Shown here piece after piece: positions 47,158 through 54,900 of a stretch of DNA of 59,847 nucleotides (position 1 is its first letter; every line of letters begins with the position of its first letter). The notes under the pieces were generated by a model. It had not been told where the DNA came from, made no database searches, and saw only the letters and a program-made list of their open reading frames with translations. This DNA is from a virus: IMG/VR virus record IMGVR_UViG_3300046543_000644, positions 1 to 59,847 of that record; one strand, given 5' to 3'. Made by a program: the position numbers and the translations under genes.

Positions 47158-47291
47158 CAGGTCTCCTGGTAGTGGTCGATGTCGGGCAGGTCGACGATGC
47201 GGACCGGGTCGGGCTCGGACCATTCGTCCGGCTCCTGTGCCCAGGACGGTTCGCAGTCGCCTGGCGGGTCGTAGGCCTGGGTGCCGCTCAC
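47157..47291 (-). CDS. short acidic protein
   Basis: A 44-aa acidic protein from GTG 47291 (GTQAYDPPGDCEPSWAQEPD then EWSEPDPVRIVDLPDIDHYQ). The GTGA overlap upstream and one-base overlap downstream support translation. No domain is recognised. Confidence 0.5.
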   Translation of the reverse strand: MSGTQAYDPPGDCEPSWAQEPDEWSEPDPVRIVDLPDIDHYQET

Positions 47292-47458
47292 CGCGGTGGG
47301 GCCAGCGGGTAGAACAGCGGCCGGCTGGACGCCCCGTCGTTCTCGGTCAGCAGGAGCAGCACACTCGCCGGGTCGTCGTCCGGGGACGGGGCAGGCAGGC
47401 GGTGCGGCCCGGCCAGGCAGCTGGCGGCCAGCAGCAGGACACACACGGCGGCGGTCAC
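47288..47458 (-). CDS. small secreted protein candidate
   Basis: A 56-aa product from GTG 47458 with a signal-like start TAAVCVLLLAASCLAGPHRL; the ASC could be a poor lipobox. The mature part is Asp/Pro/Leu-rich. GTG overlaps the upstream stop. May act at the envelope of the lysogen or during infection; unknown. Confidence 0.5.
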   Translation of the reverse strand: MTAAVCVLLLAASCLAGPHRLPAPSPDDDPASVLLLLTENDGASSRPLFYPLAPPR

Positions 47459-47721
47459 GGGGTGGCCTCGGCGGGCTCGTAGGTCAGCTCCAGGGCGGCC
47501 GGGCTCAGCGGGTACAGCTCGCCGAGCGGGCCCTTGACCACGTGGTGGCCGACGCGCAGGTCGATCGCGCAGCCTTCCTGCATGTTCCAGACCTTCGCGG
47601 TCCACTCCGGACGCCAGTCGAACGCGTCGCCGCAGAAGGCGCGCATCTCCTCGGCGTTGAGGCCGGTCCACTCCAGGGTCTCGACCGCGATGGGCTTCTT
47701 GCGGCGGGTGACGATCGGCAT
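47455..47721 (-). CDS. small phage protein of the KKPxxVET-type family
   Basis: An 88-aa protein starting MPIVTRRKKPIAVETLEWTG, with KVWNMQEGCAIDLRVGHHVV and ELYPLSPAALELTYEP. The RKKPhhVEhhQWTG-like opening is common in many phages in small proteins related to the PGDYG domain. Role unknown. Confidence 0.75.
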   Translation of the reverse strand: MPIVTRRKKPIAVETLEWTGLNAEEMRAFCGDAFDWRPEWTAKVWNMQEGCAIDLRVGHHVVKGPLGELYPLSPAALELTYEPAEATP

Positions 47722-47723
47722 GG

Positions 47724-48452
47724 TCAGGTCTCCTTCGTGCAGGCGTGCTCAATGTTGGGTTGTCCGCAGTCGTTCGGGCAGCGGGTCTGGGTCCACCAGT
47801 GCTCGCCGTCACCGTGCCGCCAGTCCGGGTGCGGGCCCGGGATGAGGGTGCAGGTCCAGTCGGCGAGCTGATCACCGCAGACGCCGACAGCGGCCAGCAG
47901 ATTCGGTACGCACAGGGCGGCGATCGCGTCGCCCCAGAGCAGGTGGTCCTTCCACGCCTCGATGCCGTACCCGCGCCAGCGGACCTCCGTTGACTCCCAC
48001 CCGCAGGCGCAGACCAGGTCCTTGCCCGTGGCCAGCCAGCGGGGCGTGTGCTCCCGAACGGTCTCGGCATGGTCGGGGCAGACGTAGCCGCTGGCTGCGT
48101 TGACCTGCAACCAGCCCTTGCTGGACCAGGTCGGCCGAGTGGTGCGGCCCTCGGCGCTGGCGGACATGTCGAACTCCCGCAGGCATGCCGGGTAGATGCA
48201 GTGGCGCAGGACGGGCTGGTTCAGGTGGGCCTGGACCTCGGCGCGCAAGGTGCCGATCTCAGAGTCCCGGGCGGCCAGCTCCGGCTGGAAGATGCCGAGC
48301 ATCGCGTCGGCGATGTCGTCCTTCTCGTTGCCGGACAGCCGGATCGCCTCCCCGCGCCCGATCATGGCCAGGGCGTTCGGGCCGAGACGGAGCCGGACGT
48401 CGCTGAGTGCGGTCACGAGGCGGTCGCGGAGGTCCGGGGCGGGATCGGTCAT
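47724..48452 (-). CDS. Cys-rich hypothetical protein
   Basis: A 242-aa protein. The N-terminal half is helical (AMIGRGEAIRLSGNEKDDIA). The C-terminal half has many Cys (HCIYPACLREF, YVCPDHAE, LVCACGW, RCPNDCGQPN) in zinc-ribbon-like pairs. ATG 48452 overlaps the next gene by 4 bases. It may be a nucleic-acid-binding accessory protein; no family recognised. Confidence 0.7.
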   Translation of the reverse strand: MTDPAPDLRDRLVTALSDVRLRLGPNALAMIGRGEAIRLSGNEKDDIADAMLGIFQPELAARDSEIGTLRAEVQAHLNQPVLRHCIYPACLREFDMSASAEGRTTRPTWSSKGWLQVNAASGYVCPDHAETVREHTPRWLATGKDLVCACGWESTEVRWRGYGIEAWKDHLLWGDAIAALCVPNLLAAVGVCGDQLADWTCTLIPGPHPDWRHGDGEHWWTQTRCPNDCGQPNIEHACTKET

Positions 48453-48943
48453 CGGGACGGCTCCTCGGGTCCGGTGGGGAAGACCTCGGGGTGCGCGGCC
48501 TTCCAGTCGGCCCAGCGCTTGGACGGTTCGTCGTCGCCGTGGCAGTGGATGCGGTCCATGAGCTGCTCCAGCGTCAGCGGACCCAACTGGCGGTCGGCGA
48601 ACACCGGGGACTGCGGCACGTACAGCGGGCCCATGGTCCAGGTGCGCTTGCGGTAACCCCAGTCACCGTCGGCCCACTTGCGGAAGATCGCGCCGTTCGC
48701 GCCGCCGTCGACGTCGAACGGGCGCTCGGCGAGCTTCGCCTTGTAGCTGTCGCGGTACCAGTGGGCGATGTACTCGCTGTTGAACGAGGCCAGCATCAGA
48801 GCCTCGGCGTCCGTGGGGCGTAGGGTGCTGTCGCCGTCGAACGCGGTCAGGTAACACCAGTCCGGGTGAGAACTGGTGACGGGGATCCGGAGTGCCGTGA
48901 GCGGGTCATCCTGCGGGGCGTCGTAGGGCCAAGCGGCGGTCAT
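48449..48943 (-). CDS. hypothetical protein
   Basis: A 164-aa protein with SSHPDWCYLTAFDGDSTLRP, SEYIAHWYRDSYKAKLAERP and LTLEQLMDRIHCHGDDEPSK. Mixed alpha/beta with Trp-rich strands. Not recognised. It is coupled to the DUF6283-like gene upstream. Confidence 0.65.
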   Translation of the reverse strand: MTAAWPYDAPQDDPLTALRIPVTSSHPDWCYLTAFDGDSTLRPTDAEALMLASFNSEYIAHWYRDSYKAKLAERPFDVDGGANGAIFRKWADGDWGYRKRTWTMGPLYVPQSPVFADRQLGPLTLEQLMDRIHCHGDDEPSKRWADWKAAHPEVFPTGPEEPSR

Positions 48944-49380
48944 CGGACGGTCTCCTTGGTGATGTCGGCGCGAACGCGGGTGATCTTGTCCATCGCGGTG
49001 CAGGCAGCCACCCCAGGCCGGTGGATCTCCCGCAGCCCGTGCGCAGCAGCCTCAGCACCCGACCCGAACAGCGGCACCGGCGAGACGTAGTCCCGGATCG
49101 CATCAGCCGTGGCCACCGTGATCTCGCCCGCCGACACCCCGACGCGCAGCGCCAGCAGTTCGTCGCCGTCGTGGCACCCAGCCCACCCGCCGCAGATCCG
49201 CGCAGCCTGGTCGGCCCGGTCGTGCTGGTGGCACAGGAACACCGCGGTCGGCTGGCTGAACGTCGGCTCGTCGTAGGCGCGGAGTTTGGCGTACTCCTCG
49301 GCAGCCCAGACCCCGGACGGCACATCACGCCGGTACGGGCACGATGCGCACGGGCGCGGGCTCGGCGGCAGGGCAGTCAC
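48940..49380 (-). CDS. DUF6283-like zinc protein
   Basis: A 146-aa protein: PPSPRPCASCPYRRDVPSGV then WAAEEYAKLRAYD, FLCHQHD and CGGWAGCHDG. The CxxCPYRRDxPSGVW opening is the DUF6283 signature seen in Streptomyces and their phages. The Cys/His set probably binds zinc. GTG 49380 overlaps the HTH gene stop. Function of the family is unknown. Confidence 0.8.
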   Translation of the reverse strand: MTALPPSPRPCASCPYRRDVPSGVWAAEEYAKLRAYDEPTFSQPTAVFLCHQHDRADQAARICGGWAGCHDGDELLALRVGVSAGEITVATADAIRDYVSPVPLFGSGAEAAAHGLREIHRPGVAACTAMDKITRVRADITKETVR

Positions 49381-49613
49381 TGGGGGCCACCCTGGCCGGC
49401 CAGCGCGATCGGCAGGTCCGCGTCGGGGTCGAGCCACACGAGCAGCGTCACCAGCGCATTGGCGTTGGGCGCACCACCAGCCCGCATCTTCGTGAACAGC
49501 GATGCCGGACAGCCTGCTTCCCGGGCCAGTGCGCGCCAGGACATGCCACGGTCCTGCCGCTGGCCGTCGAGGAGTTGGTAGAGCCGGAGAACGTCGAGGC
49601 GGTGAGTGGTCAT
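49377..49613 (-). CDS. small XRE-like HTH protein
   Basis: A 78-aa protein: RLDVLRLYQLLDGQRQDRGM, SWRALAREAGCPASLFTKMR, AGGAPNANALVTLLVWL. It is a complete one-domain helix-turn-helix of the XRE/Cro class. Such proteins in accessory runs may regulate early genes or bind DNA near the origin. Confidence 0.75.
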   Translation of the reverse strand: MTTHRLDVLRLYQLLDGQRQDRGMSWRALAREAGCPASLFTKMRAGGAPNANALVTLLVWLDPDADLPIALAGQGGPQ

Positions 49614-49966
49614 CGGGGCTGCTCCTTGCTGCGGGCGACGGTGGCGACGTCGGCGGGGTGGTGGCTGCACTTGCCGTAGAAGCACAGCGCGGTCTCGGCG
49701 CTGAACTCGGTCTGGGTGACCGCGCGGATCGTCCAGCCCTGCCGCAGTTCCCGGCGGCGCTTCTCCGCACGGGGCACGAACCGGCGGTGGGCCTGGTCGC
49801 CGTCGCGGCCGACCTCGTCCAGGTGGACGCTGGACTGCGCGCACCCGGCAGGGTCGAAGCGGACCCAGAACTCGGGCTGCTCCTGCCAGGTGCCGGTCTT
49901 GTGGTTCCAGGCGTAGGCCTTGCCGTCGGACGGCGGGATGCTGCCGTCGTAGGTGGGTTCGGTCAC
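49610..49966 (-). CDS. hypothetical protein
   Basis: A 118-aa basic protein from GTG 49966: GKAYAWNHKTGTWQEQPEFW, EKRRRELRQGWTIRAVTQTE, and a CFYGKCSHH end. A hairpin at 49984-50008 lies before it. No domain identified. Confidence 0.65.
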   Translation of the reverse strand: MTEPTYDGSIPPSDGKAYAWNHKTGTWQEQPEFWVRFDPAGCAQSSVHLDEVGRDGDQAHRRFVPRAEKRRRELRQGWTIRAVTQTEFSAETALCFYGKCSHHPADVATVARSKEQPR

Positions 49967-49983
49967 GGGGGTCCTTTCGGGTC

Positions 49984-50008
49984 GGCCGGGGTCGCGGTGA
50001 CCCCGGCC
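49984..50008 (-). terminator. perfect 10-bp hairpin in the accessory run
   Basis: GGCCGGGGTC (49984-49993) pairs with GACCCCGGCC (49999-50008), loop 5. It lies 12 bases past the stop of the 50020-50226 gene and may end a transcript from the methyltransferase region. Confidence 0.65.
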
Positions 50009-50019
50009 ATGGGGGGCGG

Positions 50020-50226
50020 TCAGGCGCAGTTGCTGCATGGGTCGATGGCGCAGAGCGAGTGGTCCCGCTCGAAGGCCCGGTCGGTTCGGGACGGGATGCT
50101 GTGGCGGACGGCCTCGGCGGTGTCCAGGCAGTCCTGCGAGCAGAACGGGTCACGGTTCGGCCCATCACTCCAGACGATGTCCGCGACCTTGGTCAGGTCC
50201 GCGCCGCACAGCCGACACTCGTCCAT
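50020..50226 (-). CDS. small zinc-finger protein
   Basis: A 68-aa protein: DECRLCGADLTKVADIVWSD, RDPFCSQDCLDTAEAVRHSI and CAIDPCSNC. The CxxC...CxxxC arrangement with an added C-terminal CxxC is MYM/FCS-like. It resembles host-derived zinc fingers found in Streptomyces mobile elements. Confidence 0.7.
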   Translation of the reverse strand: MDECRLCGADLTKVADIVWSDGPNRDPFCSQDCLDTAEAVRHSIPSRTDRAFERDHSLCAIDPCSNCA

Positions 50227-50552
50227 CACTCGCCGCCGGTCCGGGCAGGCACCACAGCAGCGGGGTCGGTGGGGCGCCGGATTGAGGATGCGGCTTCCAA
50301 CCACTCCTCGTGCTGGTCCCAGTCCCGGGGGCTGCGCTTGCTCTCGGGAATGTCGTCGAGGAGGCGCTGCGACGTGGCACCGATCTCGTCGGCGAGCAGG
50401 TCACGGAAGTGGGCCTCGATCGCGGGCCAGTAGTGCGCGAGGAGCACCGCGGTCTGGTTCTGCGATAGGACCGGGATCCCGGCATCGCCGAGGGCCTGCG
50501 CGGTCCGGTACGTCAGCTGGGTGACCGAGGTCGGGATGTCGTCGGGGGTCAT
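50226..50552 (-). CDS. hypothetical helical protein
   Basis: A 108-aa protein (SVTQLTYRTAQALGDAGIPV, QTAVLLAHYWPAIEAHFRDL, LADEIGATSQRLLDDIPES). Mainly helical. ATG 50552. No family known. Coupled by one base to the zinc protein. Confidence 0.65.
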   Translation of the reverse strand: MTPDDIPTSVTQLTYRTAQALGDAGIPVLSQNQTAVLLAHYWPAIEAHFRDLLADEIGATSQRLLDDIPESKRSPRDWDQHEEWLEAASSIRRPTDPAAVVPARTGGE

Positions 50553-50555
50553 GGG

Positions 50556-50843
50556 TCAGCCTTCCTGGCTGGTCGGGGCAGTGGTGGCGAGGTCGTGGAC
50601 GAGGTCGGCGGCGAACTCCACCCCGTTGCTGAACAGGGCCGACGCGAGCGGCGAACCGACCTGCGCCCGGATCGCCTCCTCGGCCTCGGTGAGCGCGGCG
50701 GCACGGACCAGGGCGGCATGCGCGTCGATCAGCCTCTGCGCGTCGGGCTCGTCCAGGCCGACACAGCCGCTGACCCATTCGGTCGGGCGCATCAGCTCAT
50801 TCAGCAGATCGCGGGCCGCCAGGGCGGGAAGGTCAGGGGGCAT
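50556..50843 (-). CDS. small helical protein downstream of the methyltransferase
   Basis: A 95-aa protein from ATG 50843 (ALAARDLLNELMRPTEWVSG, DAQRLIDAHAALVRAAALTE, ALFSNGVEFAADLVHDL). All-helical, unrecognised. It starts 23 bases after the C5 methyltransferase stop, suggesting co-transcription. Confidence 0.65.
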   Translation of the reverse strand: MPPDLPALAARDLLNELMRPTEWVSGCVGLDEPDAQRLIDAHAALVRAAALTEAEEAIRAQVGSPLASALFSNGVEFAADLVHDLATTAPTSQEG

Positions 50844-50865
50844 GCTGGGCTCCAAGGAGAGGTGG

Positions 50866-52371
50866 CTAGTTGAGGACGGCCATGACGCGTTCGCCAACCC
50901 ACTGGGCGACGTTGCAGGACACCGCGTTCCCGGCCTGCATGGTCTGCTCGCCCTTGTTGCCGAGGACGATGTACTCGTCGGGGAAGCGCTGCGCGAGGAG
51001 CTGCTCACGCGGTTGAACCATGCGGTAGCGGCAGTCCTCGATGCTGATGTCCGGGACGGGGTTGGGGACCAGGCCGGCGGAGTCGATGGTCGACAGGGTG
51101 TGCAGCGGCTCGTTGGTGGTCTTGGTCAGCGCGTTGCGGTAGGGGATGACCAGGCCGTGGTGGTTGCCTCCGGCGGAGATCGTCGCCAACGGCTTGGTGA
51201 CGGGCTGGCTGGTCTGGTGGTTGCGGTACTCGACGACGAACGCGTCCTGGGCGTCGGGTGGAGTGCACAGGGCCTCGAAGCCCTTCGGGTTCGCCAGCCG
51301 GGTCCGCATGGGTTCGGCGGTGGTGGTCGGGGTGGTGTTCCAGGTGCCGCCGGCCGGGACGAGCAGCGCGTCGCCGATCTTCGCGGTGCGGGTGGGCAGC
51401 GGTCCGCCGTCGGCGGGGAACGCCCGGCCGTCGTGGCCGGAGTGGTTGACCGTCAGGATCATGCGGCGCTTGCCGAGCATGTCCAGGCCGGACTGGATCC
51501 GGCGGACCGTGTTCGCGGCGAGCGGGCGCTTGCCGACGGAGGCCCTGTCGGCGATCCGCACGCCGAGGTTCGACCAGTCGATGATCGAGGAGGCGGGGCG
51601 GATGTACGGCTCGACCAGGGCGTGCCTGCAACGGTCGTTGGGGCAGCGGTAGTCGTACTGCTCCTTGTACTTCCCGATCGTGCGCCCGTTGCGCCACGAC
51701 TGGACCGCGCGCACGTCCTGGTCGCAGGCCTGGCACCACGCCGGGGGCCGGGGTTTGAGGTCGGGGAGCGGGATGCCCTTCGCGGTGAAGACCAGGTAGA
51801 TCCTGTCTCTCCACTGCGGCGCCGGAACATCCCCGATGTGCGCCGAGGACACCGACACGACCTGCGAGTTGTAGCCGAGGATCTCCATGCCGGAGCGCCA
51901 CCAGTCGAACAGCTCCCAGTCGACGGCGAACTCGACGACGTTCTCGCACAGCACCGCGCGGTACCGGTGGACCTCGGTCGCCCGGATGACGTCATAGGCG
52001 GTGGCCCTGGTGCGCTCCCATGCGGCGGACGCGACGGGCCCGTAGTCCTCCATGTCGAACGCGGCCTGCCCGTGGATCGGCTTGGTGGTGCGCTTCCGGC
52101 CGCCGGCCGGTGAGATCTCGGTGCAGATCGGGGACGCCCAGAGCACGTCGGCGCCGGGCAGGCGGCGCATGTCGTACTTGTTGATGTCCTCGCACAGGTG
52201 CTCGGCCTCGGGGTGGTTCGCGGCATGGGTCTCGACGGCGCGGGCCCAGTGGTTGGCTGCCAGCTTGAGCTGGTAGCCGGCGGCGACCAGGCCGGTCGAG
52301 GACCCGCCCGCACCGCAGAACAGGTCAACGAACGTCAGGGCAGTGCTGTCGTGGCGGTAGGCGGTGGTCAC
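50866..52371 (-). CDS. C5 cytosine DNA methyltransferase
   Basis: A 501-aa enzyme that should methylate cytosine in a specific sequence. Motif I VDLFCGAGGSSTGL is at residues 15-28, motif IV is SPICTEIS with catalytic Cys83 (SPxCT instead of the usual PPCQ), motif VI is ENV at 142-144 and motif X is QAGNAVS near 478. A zinc-ribbon insertion (CQACDQDV near 219, CPNDRCRH near 245) sits in the target region. No partner restriction enzyme is nearby, so it is an orphan likely protecting phage DNA or adjusting expression. Confidence 0.92.
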   Translation of the reverse strand: MTTAYRHDSTALTFVDLFCGAGGSSTGLVAAGYQLKLAANHWARAVETHAANHPEAEHLCEDINKYDMRRLPGADVLWASPICTEISPAGGRKRTTKPIHGQAAFDMEDYGPVASAAWERTRATAYDVIRATEVHRYRAVLCENVVEFAVDWELFDWWRSGMEILGYNSQVVSVSSAHIGDVPAPQWRDRIYLVFTAKGIPLPDLKPRPPAWCQACDQDVRAVQSWRNGRTIGKYKEQYDYRCPNDRCRHALVEPYIRPASSIIDWSNLGVRIADRASVGKRPLAANTVRRIQSGLDMLGKRRMILTVNHSGHDGRAFPADGGPLPTRTAKIGDALLVPAGGTWNTTPTTTAEPMRTRLANPKGFEALCTPPDAQDAFVVEYRNHQTSQPVTKPLATISAGGNHHGLVIPYRNALTKTTNEPLHTLSTIDSAGLVPNPVPDISIEDCRYRMVQPREQLLAQRFPDEYIVLGNKGEQTMQAGNAVSCNVAQWVGERVMAVLN

Positions 52372-52405
52372 GGCGGGCTCCTGGTGGCGGTCGGGGTGGG
52401 CGGTC

Positions 52406-52882
52406 TCAGGCGTTTTCGGTGCCGGGCTCGGGTGGGCAGAGGTGGTCGCAGCCGGGGCAGGGCCAGGTGACGCAGTGGTCCTGCATGGCGTGCCAAGCCC
52501 CGTTGCAGTTGCAGGCGTGCGGGTTGCCAGCGTCGGGAGAGATGCGGGTCGGGCCGGCCGGAGCGGGTGCCCACGGATCGCCCTGCTCGGCCTGCGGGTA
52601 CCAGCGGATGTCGGTCTCGATCACCGCTGTGGCGACGAGTTCGCGGATCGTGGCGACCGCTGCGGCGTGCAGGTGGATGAACTGCGGGTCGTCGTCCTCG
52701 ACGCCGCGCGGGACCACCGGCATGCGGGACTGCAGGATTCGGATCGCAACCGCGCGCAGGTGCTCGGGGTCGTCCGGGTTCACCTGGCCGCAGTCGGGGC
52801 ACCCGGAGTCGTTGCAGGACATGCAGTTGGGCTCCTCCTGCGCGGGGCCCTCGTCCTCGTAGTAGTCGTCGACGTCGGTCAT
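52406..52882 (-). CDS. Cys-rich hypothetical protein
   Basis: A 158-aa acidic protein: EEPNCMSCNDSGCPDCGQVN (a DnaJ-like CxxC run) near residue 17-36 and CNCNGAWHAMQDHCVTWPCP then GCDHLC at the C-terminus. It likely binds two zinc ions. Family not known. It precedes the methyltransferase gene by 34 bases. Confidence 0.7.
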   Translation of the reverse strand: MTDVDDYYEDEGPAQEEPNCMSCNDSGCPDCGQVNPDDPEHLRAVAIRILQSRMPVVPRGVEDDDPQFIHLHAAAVATIRELVATAVIETDIRWYPQAEQGDPWAPAPAGPTRISPDAGNPHACNCNGAWHAMQDHCVTWPCPGCDHLCPPEPGTENA

Positions 52883-52925
52883 GGTGTGGCTCCTTGGTGG
52901 TGGCGTCAGCGGGGCGGGGTGGTGG

Positions 52926-53330
52926 TCAGGTGGCGTGGAGGTCGCAGGACGGCCGGTTGCAGGGGTGCCCGGCCTGCTCCCAGTACGCGAGGTGGGCTTT
53001 CTCGGCGTCGGCAAGCCAGTCGTCTCCGGCGATGAAGTCGGGGCGGTGCGCCGTCCAGTTCGCGATGGCTCGCTTGAGGCCGACGCCTTCGTAGGCGGTG
53101 CTGAAGCCGTGGACCTTGATGTTCCAGACCCAGGAGTGGCGGCAGCTGTCGTAGGCCCGGCGGGAGTAGTCGTAGCCGGACGCGGGATCGATGTCGTCCA
53201 TGGCGACACCCCGGGCGAGGCAGAACGCGATGCGGGCGTCGGCCATCGAGGTGCGCTGGTCGGGGTCGGTGCTGTCGGCGTAGTGGCGGATCAGGTGGGC
53301 CGGGTCGCGCTGGGACATCAGGGGCTCCAT
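52926..53330 (-). CDS. hypothetical protein, first gene behind a regulated promoter
   Basis: A 134-aa protein: DPAHLIRHYADSTDPDQRTS, DYSRRAYDSCRHSWVWNIKV, GHPCNRPSCDLHAT. Not recognised. It is the promoter-proximal leftward gene divergent from the small regulator at 53431 and sits just behind its operators and tandem repeats, so it is probably under that regulator's control together with the methyltransferase. Confidence 0.65.
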   Translation of the reverse strand: MEPLMSQRDPAHLIRHYADSTDPDQRTSMADARIAFCLARGVAMDDIDPASGYDYSRRAYDSCRHSWVWNIKVHGFSTAYEGVGLKRAIANWTAHRPDFIAGDDWLADAEKAHLAYWEQAGHPCNRPSCDLHAT

Positions 53331-53346
53331 CTCAGGCGGCGGGGCC

Positions 53347-53423
53347 GCTTTCCTGTTGCGCTTTCCTGTTGCGCTTTACATTAGCCATGAGTCCTGTTGA
53401 TCGCAAGGCCATTGCGATACTCT
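53347..53423. promoter_or_regulatory. tandem repeats, operator palindrome and leaderless promoter
   Basis: GCTTTCCTGTTGC occurs twice in tandem at 53347-53359 and 53360-53372. ATCGCAA-GGCCA-TTGCGAT (53400-53418) is a perfect inverted repeat. For the rightward gene, TGTTGA (53395-53400), a 17-base spacer and TACTCT (53418-53423) leave only 7 bases to ATG 53431, so a leaderless mRNA is likely. The palindrome lies between -35 and -10, ideal for autorepression. Confidence 0.7.
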
Positions 53424-53430
53424 GTTGCGC

Positions 53431-53673
53431 ATGACTGAAGCTGAAGCGCTCGACGCTGCCACCAAGCGCTACCTACGAACCCAGGCCGCCCACGAGGACG
53501 CCCGCCAGGCGGCGATTGCCGCCGTGGTCGACGCGCTGCGGGCCGGGCTGCGGCCGACAGACGTCACTGCGAGGTCACCGTTCACCGCTGCCTACGTCCG
53601 CGGCATCGCACGTGAGCACGGCATCCAGCCCGCGGCCCCGGGGCCGAAGAAACGAACCCCGGCGAAACCCTGA
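53431..53673 (+). CDS. small HTH-like regulator with leaderless start
   Basis: An 80-aa protein: a helical start (ALDAATKRYLRTQAAHEDAR, QAAIAAVVDALRAGL) then RPTDVTARSPFTAAYVRGIA, a helix-turn-helix-like segment, and a basic tail. It matches the 46171 gene in size, strand, leaderless promoter and divergent placement next to a leftward operon, though sequence similarity is low. Probably autoregulatory and controls the 52.9-50.6 kb set. Confidence 0.7.
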   Translation: MTEAEALDAATKRYLRTQAAHEDARQAAIAAVVDALRAGLRPTDVTARSPFTAAYVRGIAREHGIQPAAPGPKKRTPAKP

Positions 53674-53700
53674 CGTCCGCCTGCTCGTTCTCCCACCGAG

Positions 53701-53729
53701 GGCCGCCCGGTCCCCCCGTCCGGGCGGCC
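53701..53729. terminator. bidirectional terminator
   Basis: GGCCGCCCGG (53701-53710) pairs with CCGGGCGGCC (53720-53729), loop 9. It separates the rightward regulator from the leftward gene ending at 53744. Confidence 0.75.
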
Positions 53730-53743
53730 TTCGCCATGTCCGC

Positions 53744-54346
53744 TCATGCCGCGGCCAGCACGGCGTTGCCCATGACGGTGGCGAGGTGGTCGATCTCGTC
53801 GCCGCTGTAGGTGGCCCGGCATGCGGGGTTCGTGCAGGAGATCCGGTCGCTTCCTTCGACCTCCTGCAGTCCGGCGCGGTGGCAGCGCTGGCACGGGACG
53901 GCGAGGTCGCGCTGGACGCGGCGGGTGGTGGGTGCGAGGGCGTAGAGCGGGCCCATGGCGTCGTCGACTTGCAGGGCGTACTCGCCGGACCAGGGCTGGA
54001 GGGCGGACCAGCGGAGGTGGCGGAGGAGGTAGTGGGTGAGGTCGTCGACGTGGAGTTGGGGGCGGCCGTCGCGCTGGTGGCGGTTGACCTTGCGGGCCCA
54101 GGCGTCGAGGACAGACAGGATTGGCCAGTCGTGGGGCTGGGCGTCGTCGTCGGAGTCGATCGCACCGGGGGCGAGGTGGGACAGCAGGGCGACGGGGCAC
54201 GGCAGCGGTGCGGTGCGGGTGCCGCCCGAAACGCGGCCGCCGCGGGCCTGGGCGCCGGGCTGCAGCGCCAGGTGCGCGTACAGGTAGAGCAGCGGGGCCT
54301 GCTGGAGGTCGCGGCGCAGGCGGTCGGTGGCGGGCTGGTCGAGCAC
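53744..54346 (-). CDS. hypothetical protein with C-terminal zinc ribbon
   Basis: A 200-aa protein. The helical N-terminal part (TDRLRRDLQQAPLLYLYAHL) and middle (LHVDDLTHYLLRHLRWSALQ) lead to a zinc ribbon CQRCHRAGLQEV...CTNPACRATY near residues 150-180 (CxxC...CxxxxC). Of a type common in Streptomyces phages. May be a nucleic-acid-associated accessory protein. Confidence 0.7.
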   Translation of the reverse strand: MLDQPATDRLRRDLQQAPLLYLYAHLALQPGAQARGGRVSGGTRTAPLPCPVALLSHLAPGAIDSDDDAQPHDWPILSVLDAWARKVNRHQRDGRPQLHVDDLTHYLLRHLRWSALQPWSGEYALQVDDAMGPLYALAPTTRRVQRDLAVPCQRCHRAGLQEVEGSDRISCTNPACRATYSGDEIDHLATVMGNAVLAAA

Positions 54347-54373
54347 GGCGACTCCTCGGGATGGTGCGGCGGG

Positions 54374-54538
54374 TCAGTGGTTCTGGCGGCGTGCTTCGCG
54401 GGCGAGCGCGCGACGGGTGGCACGGTTCGGGCCTAGGGCGAGCGGCTTGCCTGCGGGCTCGGCGTCCTCGACCTGCTCGACTTGGCGGGGCTGTCGCTCC
54501 CAGGTGACGCCCGGGCGCGGCGAGTGTTCGCGGGTCAC
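54374..54538 (-). CDS. short basic protein
   Basis: A 54-aa protein from GTG 54538 (TREHSPRPGVTWERQPRQVE, then LALGPNRATRRALAREARRQ). The RRALxREARR tail is typical of short phage proteins that bind nucleic acid or ribosomes. GTG overlaps the upstream stop by 4 bases. Confidence 0.6.
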   Translation of the reverse strand: MTREHSPRPGVTWERQPRQVEQVEDAEPAGKPLALGPNRATRRALAREARRQNH

Positions 54539-54687
54539 AGCTCGGTCTCCCAGTTGGAGAGCACGAGGAAGGTCTCCCCGCAGCCGTCGTTGGGGCAGCG
54601 CACGACGTCGCTGAAGGCCTTGTCCGTCGCCGGGACCAGCGCGATGACGACGCCTTCGGGGACAGCGCATTGCTCCACGCATTGCAT
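54535..54687 (-). CDS. 50-aa Cys-rich protein
   Basis: Reading from ATG 54687: MQCVEQCAVPEGVVIALVPA, then VVRCPNDGCGETFLVLSNWE. Four Cys in CxxxC and CxxxxC form suggest a miniature zinc ribbon. Its stop overlaps the next GTG by 4 bases. No ribosome site is clear and a GTG at 54678 is possible. It is a plausible small gene missed by length filters. Confidence 0.5.
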   Translation of the reverse strand: MQCVEQCAVPEGVVIALVPATDKAFSDVVRCPNDGCGETFLVLSNWETEL

Positions 54688-54714
54688 TTGGCAGGGGCCG
54701 ATGTAGCGGCCGGG

Positions 54715-54900
54715 TCAGCCACGACGCCCCGCCTTGGGCAGCGGGATCCCGTGGACGAGGTGCTCGTGGTCGGCGAGCAGCCACTGGGCGTGCTTGTCGT
54801 CCTGGTCGAGCAGCGTCGTCGGGCACGCCGTCGAGGCGGTGCAGACACGAATCGCGCCCGGGTCGGGAAGCGGCAGGATCTCGGTGGTGATCTGGGTCAT
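54715..54900 (-). CDS. small hypothetical protein
   Basis: A 61-aa protein (TQITTEILPLPDPGAIRVCT, LDQDDKHAQWLLADHEHLVH). No recognised domain. ATG 54900 overlaps the next gene's stop by 4 bases. Confidence 0.6.
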   Translation of the reverse strand: MTQITTEILPLPDPGAIRVCTASTACPTTLLDQDDKHAQWLLADHEHLVHGIPLPKAGRRG

